Shown here piece by piece: positions 22,083 to 26,206 of a DNA stretch of 26,206 nucleotides. The position numbers and the translations under genes are program-made. The stretch lies in NCBI GenBank assembly GCA_020072905.1, contig JAIQGB010000048.1:1-26206 (forward strand), given 5' to 3'. Each line of letters opens with the position of its first letter. The stretch's first letter is position 1. The notes beneath the pieces were generated by a model. It made no database searches. It had not been told where the DNA came from and saw only the letters and a program-made list of their open reading frames with translations. The stretch is from Terriglobia bacterium (GTDB lineage Bacteria > Acidobacteriota > Terriglobia > UBA7540).

Positions 22083-23321
22083 ATGCGGCACTCGCGCCGA
22101 ATTCCCCGGCTTGCTCTCGCCTGGACCTTCGTCTGTATCCTTACGGTCGGGCACGTCCGAGCGGCGGACAATTGGCAAGATCCCGCTGACGAATTGGCGC
22201 GAAGAATTGCCGCTCAACTCGGCTCGCCCACGGGGCTGGTGCTGACCCTGCGCAACACCTCCACCTTGACGGACGTTGACGTGGGCGCGATCCTGCAAGC
22301 CCTGCGGTCGCAACTGCGCAGCCAGGGCTTTCGTTTCACGCGCGCCAACCGCGCCAAGGCGGAAGTGCGGGTGACGTGTTCCGAGAACGCCGACGGCTAT
22401 CTCTGGATCGCGGAAATCCGTAGCGGCGATTCCCGCGGAGTCCGTATGGTTTCGGTCCCGCGTGTGCCAACGAGTGCGGCAAGTTCAGCCCCCGAACCGC
22501 TCTCGATCCGAAGGGTGTTCATCTTCGAACAGGAGGAGCCCATCCTGGATTTCGCCTTCCTCGGACCCGATGCGAACGGCATCGCGCGCCTGGTCGTGCT
22601 GGAGCCAGGGAGAGTCGTATTGTTCGGAAAGTCGGCGGGAGCCTGGGTCCGCGAGCAGGCGTTCACCGTTTCCCGCCCACGACCTTGGCCACGCGATCCG
22701 CGCGGCCGGCTTATCGTCCGGCCCGATCAAACCTTTGATGCGTATCTCCCCGGCATGAAGTGCACGCGCACGGTGCAGCCGGAGCTCAGAACGGATTGTC
22801 GTGAGAGCGAGGATTCCTGGCCCATGGGCGCGGGATCTGAGGACTCGCCGGCCGCTCGCTTCGTTGCCGATCGGAATTTCTTCGAGGGAAGACTCGCCCT
22901 TGGAGCTGATCAAGAAATCGCCGTGCCCCCCTTCTTCTCCGCGGCGGAACTTCCTGGTGGAAAAGGACGAACGTGGGCGTTCGCCGGTCTGGACGGACAA
23001 GTCCGCCTGGTCGCAACGAGTCTGGAGCCCGTCGCAGCCTGGGGAGGGTGGGGCAGCAGCATCGTCAGCCTGAAAACCGGCTGCGGCAAGGGCTGGCAAT
23101 TGCTGGCAACGAGGCCCGGTGATGGCACGGAGCCGGACGCCGTGCAAGCCTTCGAGATCAGCGGTCGGCGAGCCGTGGCGGTCGGCGCGCCCGTCGAATT
23201 CCCAGGCCCCGTGATGGAAATGTGGCCGTCCTCCGATGGCGCGACCGCCGGAGCAATCGTCCGAAATCTCAAGACGGGAAGGTATGTCGCTTTCACGCTT
23301 TCAATTTCTTGCGGCGAGTAG
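22083..23321 (+). CDS. Exported protein of unknown function
   Basis: This 412-residue protein starts with a clear signal peptide (basic RHSRR, a hydrophobic core, and a likely cleavage after VRA at about residue 27). The mature part first has a helical segment with DELARRIAAQLGSPTGLVLTLRN, then beta-rich stretches with repeated FLGPDANGIARLVVLEPGRVVLFGK-like patterns that resemble blades of a propeller-type protein. That resemblance is only impression. I do not recognise a named family. It contains three cysteines late in the chain that could form disulfides. A weak GAGG lies 13 bases ahead of the ATG. The gene overlaps the next by 38 bases, so it belongs to an operon with a solute-binding protein and a sensor kinase, suggesting a periplasmic or outer-surface job linked to sensing. 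Confidence 0.7.
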   Translation: MRHSRRIPRLALAWTFVCILTVGHVRAADNWQDPADELARRIAAQLGSPTGLVLTLRNTSTLTDVDVGAILQALRSQLRSQGFRFTRANRAKAEVRVTCSENADGYLWIAEIRSGDSRGVRMVSVPRVPTSAASSAPEPLSIRRVFIFEQEEPILDFAFLGPDANGIARLVVLEPGRVVLFGKSAGAWVREQAFTVSRPRPWPRDPRGRLIVRPDQTFDAYLPGMKCTRTVQPELRTDCRESEDSWPMGAGSEDSPAARFVADRNFFEGRLALGADQEIAVPPFFSAAELPGGKGRTWAFAGLDGQVRLVATSLEPVAAWGGWGSSIVSLKTGCGKGWQLLATRPGDGTEPDAVQAFEISGRRAVAVGAPVEFPGPVMEMWPSSDGATAGAIVRNLKTGRYVAFTLSISCGE

Positions 23322-24681
23322 CGCCGTGTTTCTGGCGTTTGCCGCACGGGCGGCAACGCGGCCCCGTTACGGCGGAACACTGCGTGTGGAGCTGCAGGCG
23401 CAGATATCCTCGCTCGATCCCACAACAGGGCCGGAAGACGCGGTCAATACCCGAGCGCTCGCCAAGCTGCATGAGCTGTTGTACGACCGGCTGGTGCGCT
23501 TCGATGCCGAGGGGAAACCGCAGCCCGCCCTCGCCGTCCGCTGGGAGCACGACGCGCAGAGTGCCACTTGGCGATTCCATCTGCGGCCCGGGGTGAGATG
23601 GCACGACGGCTCTCCCCTTACCCCGGCCGACGTTCTGCCGGCGCTCGAGAACGTCGTCCCGGGCCACCCCTTCCGCCTGTCCGGCGACGCGCTGGAGATT
23701 GACACGGGTGATCCGCAGCTCGATTTGCTGCTGACGCTGGCGTCTTCCCCCACAGCCGATATTCGGCGCGCCGAGTCCGGCGCCGCGGACACGCCTCCCG
23801 TGGGCACCGGCCCCTTCCGTATCGGGGACTGGCAGCCGGGACGCCGCATCGTCCTTGCGGCCAACGACGACTACTGGGGCGGCCGGCCATATCTCGACGC
23901 GATCGAAATCGCCCTCGGCCGCCCGAGCCGCGACCAGTTGATCGACCTCGAACTGGACAAGGCCGATGTCGTCGCCCTTGGGCCTGCCGAGGCGCGCCGC
24001 GCCCAGCAGGAAGGCCGGAGGATTTGGACCTCCGCGCCGATTGAACTGGTTTGCCTTTGGTCCGCCGCCGTGGAAGACCGGCGGCTACGCGAGGCCATCG
24101 CCCGCTCCATCGATCGCGTCGCCATCCAGAAAGTGCTGTTGCAGAATTTCGGCGAAGTCGCGGGAGGAGTTTTCCCCGCGTGGCTGAGCGGTTACGGTTT
24201 GCTCTTCTCCACGGCAGCCAACCTCGATCGGGCCCGACAGTTGCGCGCCCAAATCGGATCTCCACCCGCGTTAAGGCTGGGATATGACGCGAACGATCCC
24301 CTCACCCGACAAATGGCGGAGCGTGTTGCTGTCAACGCTCGCGATACGGGCATCACACTGCAGCCTTCTCCACTCGCGGAAGAACAGCCAGGGAGCGCGA
24401 GTGGCACTGACCTCCGCATCCGGCGGCTCCGCATCGAAGGTCCCCGGTTCGCGGCCGCAGTCCGGCAAGCAACTCGTTGGCGACTCCTCTCGCCGCAGGT
24501 CCGGGATGACCCCGAGGTGGTCTATGCCACCGAAAAACAGTTGATCGAAGACTTCACCGTGGTCCCGCTCGTCCACGTCCCGGAAATCGTCGGCCTCGGG
24601 CCGCGCGTCAAAAACTGGTCCGCGCGGCCATGGGGCGAGTGGCGTCTCGACGACGTCTGGGTGGAAGCTGAAAAACCGTGA
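23284..24681 (+). CDS. Family-5 extracellular solute-binding protein (peptide/nickel type)
   Basis: This 465-residue exported protein belongs to the SBP_bac_5 family that binds oligopeptides, nickel or similar ligands for ABC transporters. Visible family features are GGTLRVELQAQISSLDP near the mature N-terminus, LYDRLVRFDAEGKPQPALAVRW, the signature FHLRPGVRWHDGSPLTPADV, GTGPFRIGDWQPGRRIVLAANDDYWGG, and LREAIARSIDR. The signal peptide is residues 1-23 (MSLSRFQFLAASSAVFLAFA, cut after ARA). It is somewhat short for the family (usually over 500) and the C-terminal lobe looks compressed. ATG 23284 is chosen because the signal peptide starts there; an upstream in-frame start at 23236 would bury it. 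No permease or ATPase gene is next to it. Instead a sensor kinase follows with a 4-base overlap, so it may present its ligand to that kinase. Confidence 0.88.
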   Translation: MSLSRFQFLAASSAVFLAFAARAATRPRYGGTLRVELQAQISSLDPTTGPEDAVNTRALAKLHELLYDRLVRFDAEGKPQPALAVRWEHDAQSATWRFHLRPGVRWHDGSPLTPADVLPALENVVPGHPFRLSGDALEIDTGDPQLDLLLTLASSPTADIRRAESGAADTPPVGTGPFRIGDWQPGRRIVLAANDDYWGGRPYLDAIEIALGRPSRDQLIDLELDKADVVALGPAEARRAQQEGRRIWTSAPIELVCLWSAAVEDRRLREAIARSIDRVAIQKVLLQNFGEVAGGVFPAWLSGYGLLFSTAANLDRARQLRAQIGSPPALRLGYDANDPLTRQMAERVAVNARDTGITLQPSPLAEEQPGSASGTDLRIRRLRIEGPRFAAAVRQATRWRLLSPQVRDDPEVVYATEKQLIEDFTVVPLVHVPEIVGLGPRVKNWSARPWGEWRLDDVWVEAEKP

Positions 24682-26206
24682 GCTACCGGACGAAATTGCT
24701 AGCCCTCTTCACGTTGACTGTGGTGGTGGCGGTGGGATCCGTCACCTGGATTGTCACCAGCTTCACCCACCGCGCCTTCGAACGGCTGGACGACCAGCGC
24801 ACCGCGGCGCTCATGGCGCAATTCCGCCGCGAATTCGCCCGGCGCGGCGAGGAGGTCACCACGCGGGTTGAAGGAATCGCCAAGGCGGAGGAGACGTTGC
24901 GCATCGCCGTGGCTCTCAGCCAGCCGGAGCCGGACTACTCCGCCTACGTGAACGAGGCGCCGGCGCTCGCCACGGCGCACCAGCTCGATTTCCTGGAGTT
25001 GGTCGCCTATGACGGGACGATTATATCTTCCGCGCAGTGGCCGGCACGGTTCGGCTACAAGGAAGACTGGGTGCCCAAAACTCCCGACTGGGCCTCCACA
25101 GGCGCGTTCCTCAAGAGAGAGGAGTTGCCGGACGGAGTCGCACTCGCGCTCGTCGCGGTGCGCGCGGTTCGAATCGGAGAGAAGAATCTCTTCGTGGTAG
25201 GAGGCCGGAGCCTGGACAAGGAGTTTCTAGCCTCTCTCGTTTTCCCCTCCGGCATGCGCGCGTTGCTCTATCGCCACCTGGGCCAGGATGTCAGCGCAGC
25301 TTCGCTGACCGATAGTTTCGGCCCCGTGTCGCAAGGCGAGAAACTCCTTCCGCTCATCACGCGCGTTCGCCAGCAGCCTCGCGAGATGACGGAAACGGTT
25401 CTGTGGACGGGCGACCCGTTGAGTGCCGAGACCTTTCACGCTCTGCCACTGGTGGGCCGCGACCAGGAAGTCCTGGGCATGTTTCTCGTCGGCAGCTCGC
25501 GCCGCGACCAGGTTGAACTGGAAAGGCGCATCCGCCTCGTGGCCCTGGTCGTAGGCGGAGCCGGTATCCTGCTCGGCGTGGCCTTGAGCGGCTGGGCTGC
25601 CTCGCGGGTGACGCGGCCCGTGGAGAGTCTGGCCAGCGCCGCAAGACAAGTGGCGAGCGGAAAATGGGATTCCCGAGTCGAGATTCAGTCGAGCGACGAA
25701 CTCGGTGAACTCGCCCGCGCCTTCAACCAGATGACGCAGCAACTGGTGGAGCAGCGCGACCGTCTGATTCAGGCCGAGCGTGTCGCCGCCTGGCGCGAAC
25801 TGGCGCGCCGCCTGGCGCACGAGCTGAAGAATCCGCTTTTCCCGCTGCAGATTACCGTGGAGAATCTGTTGCGAGCCCGCGAGCAAAACTCCGAGCAGTT
25901 CGAAGAAGTCTTTCGCGAGAGCGCTTCAACCTTGCTGGCCGAGCTGGCCAACATGCGGGCGATCGTCGGCCGGTTCAGCGATTTCGCCAAGATGCCGCGC
26001 CCGCAACTCCAGGCGGTGAAGCTCGATGATGTGGTGCGCGGGGTCGTCAAGCTCTTTGAGGCACAGCTCAAGGCGACCGAACGGCCAACCGTCGCTATTC
26101 GGCTCGAGTTGGCGGAGAATCTGGAAGAGATTCAGGCGGATCCCGAACTGCTGCATCGCGCCCTGCAAAACCTGGTGCTGAACGCGTTCGACGCTATGCC
26201 TTCCGG
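24678..26206 (+). CDS. NtrY-like membrane sensor histidine kinase (partial, runs off the end)
   Basis: The frame from GTG 24678 stays open to the window end (509 codons). Helix one is at about 6-28, a large periplasmic domain spans about 30-283, helix two lies at 286-308, and a HAMP domain follows (RVTRPVESLASAARQVASG, then SSDELGELARAFNQMT). The HisKA domain shows ERVAAWRELARRLAHELKNPL with H381, and FPLQITVENLL plus FSDFAKMP are typical of NtrY-like kinases. The beginning of the HATPase domain, including the N-box NLVLNAFDAM, is present before the sequence ends. The GTG overlaps the stop of the solute-binding gene (GTGA), which implies co-translation. The remaining ATPase part and, by family habit, a response regulator of NtrC type would be expected just beyond the window. 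Confidence 0.92.
   Translation, partial: MSYRTKLLALFTLTVVVAVGSVTWIVTSFTHRAFERLDDQRTAALMAQFRREFARRGEEVTTRVEGIAKAEETLRIAVALSQPEPDYSAYVNEAPALATAHQLDFLELVAYDGTIISSAQWPARFGYKEDWVPKTPDWASTGAFLKREELPDGVALALVAVRAVRIGEKNLFVVGGRSLDKEFLASLVFPSGMRALLYRHLGQDVSAASLTDSFGPVSQGEKLLPLITRVRQQPREMTETVLWTGDPLSAETFHALPLVGRDQEVLGMFLVGSSRRDQVELERRIRLVALVVGGAGILLGVALSGWAASRVTRPVESLASAARQVASGKWDSRVEIQSSDELGELARAFNQMTQQLVEQRDRLIQAERVAAWRELARRLAHELKNPLFPLQITVENLLRAREQNSEQFEEVFRESASTLLAELANMRAIVGRFSDFAKMPRPQLQAVKLDDVVRGVVKLFEAQLKATERPTVAIRLELAENLEEIQADPELLHRALQNLVLNAFDAMPS

Noticed and set aside
1..26206. Mobile element, integrase, CRISPR array or toxin-antitoxin pair
   Set aside because: No transposase, recombinase or Cas-like protein, no regularly spaced direct repeats and no paired small toxin/antitoxin frames were seen on either strand.

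Overview
This is a high-GC bacterial window with no tRNA, rRNA, insertion sequence or CRISPR array that I could see. The protein style suggests an environmental bacterium, tentatively Acidobacteriota: many hybrid PAS/GAF kinases, a degenerate GGDEF membrane protein, PilZ fusions and an NtrY-like kinase. That placement is inference from protein character, not from a marker gene.

Layout. (1) Positions 1-540 hold the 3' end of a coenzyme-B12-dependent diol/glycerol dehydratase operon: the C-terminus of the medium subunit and the complete small subunit. (2) About 450 bases without a recognisable gene follow. (3) From 989 to 19415 lies a signalling island. Its left part is on the minus strand: a degenerate GGDEF membrane protein, a REC-PilZ protein and an NtrC-type sigma-54 activator. 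After a 633-base divergent gap the plus strand carries a REC-HD-GYP phosphodiesterase, a REC protein with a four-cysteine tail, a 2146-residue hybrid kinase (PAS/GAF array, HisKA, HATPase, two REC, HPt), a stand-alone REC, a zinc-ribbon-like PilZ protein, a membrane histidine kinase, an Rcp1-like REC and a REC-PAS-kinase-REC protein. The island holds ten receiver domains, three kinases, one HPt domain and four c-di-GMP-type domains (GGDEF-like, HD-GYP, two PilZ). (4) Positions 19586-21883 carry a cell-envelope group: an L,D-transpeptidase, a 59-residue membrane protein and an SPFH/prohibitin-like protein, ended by a strong hairpin. (5) From an extended -10 promoter near 22045, an overlapping operon encodes an exported protein of unknown function, a family-5 solute-binding protein and an NtrY-like sensor kinase that runs off the window.

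How it may work together. Tight stop/start overlaps (6962, 13399, 17496, 24678) imply co-translation. The simplest reading of the island is phosphorelay control of c-di-GMP output: the giant kinase passes phosphate through its own REC and HPt domains to a co-translated single REC, while HD-GYP and PilZ proteins turn over or read the second messenger. The last operon pairs a binding protein with a kinase and shows no transporter genes in view, so the binding protein may act in sensing. These wiring statements are inference; domain assignments come from motifs visible in the translations.
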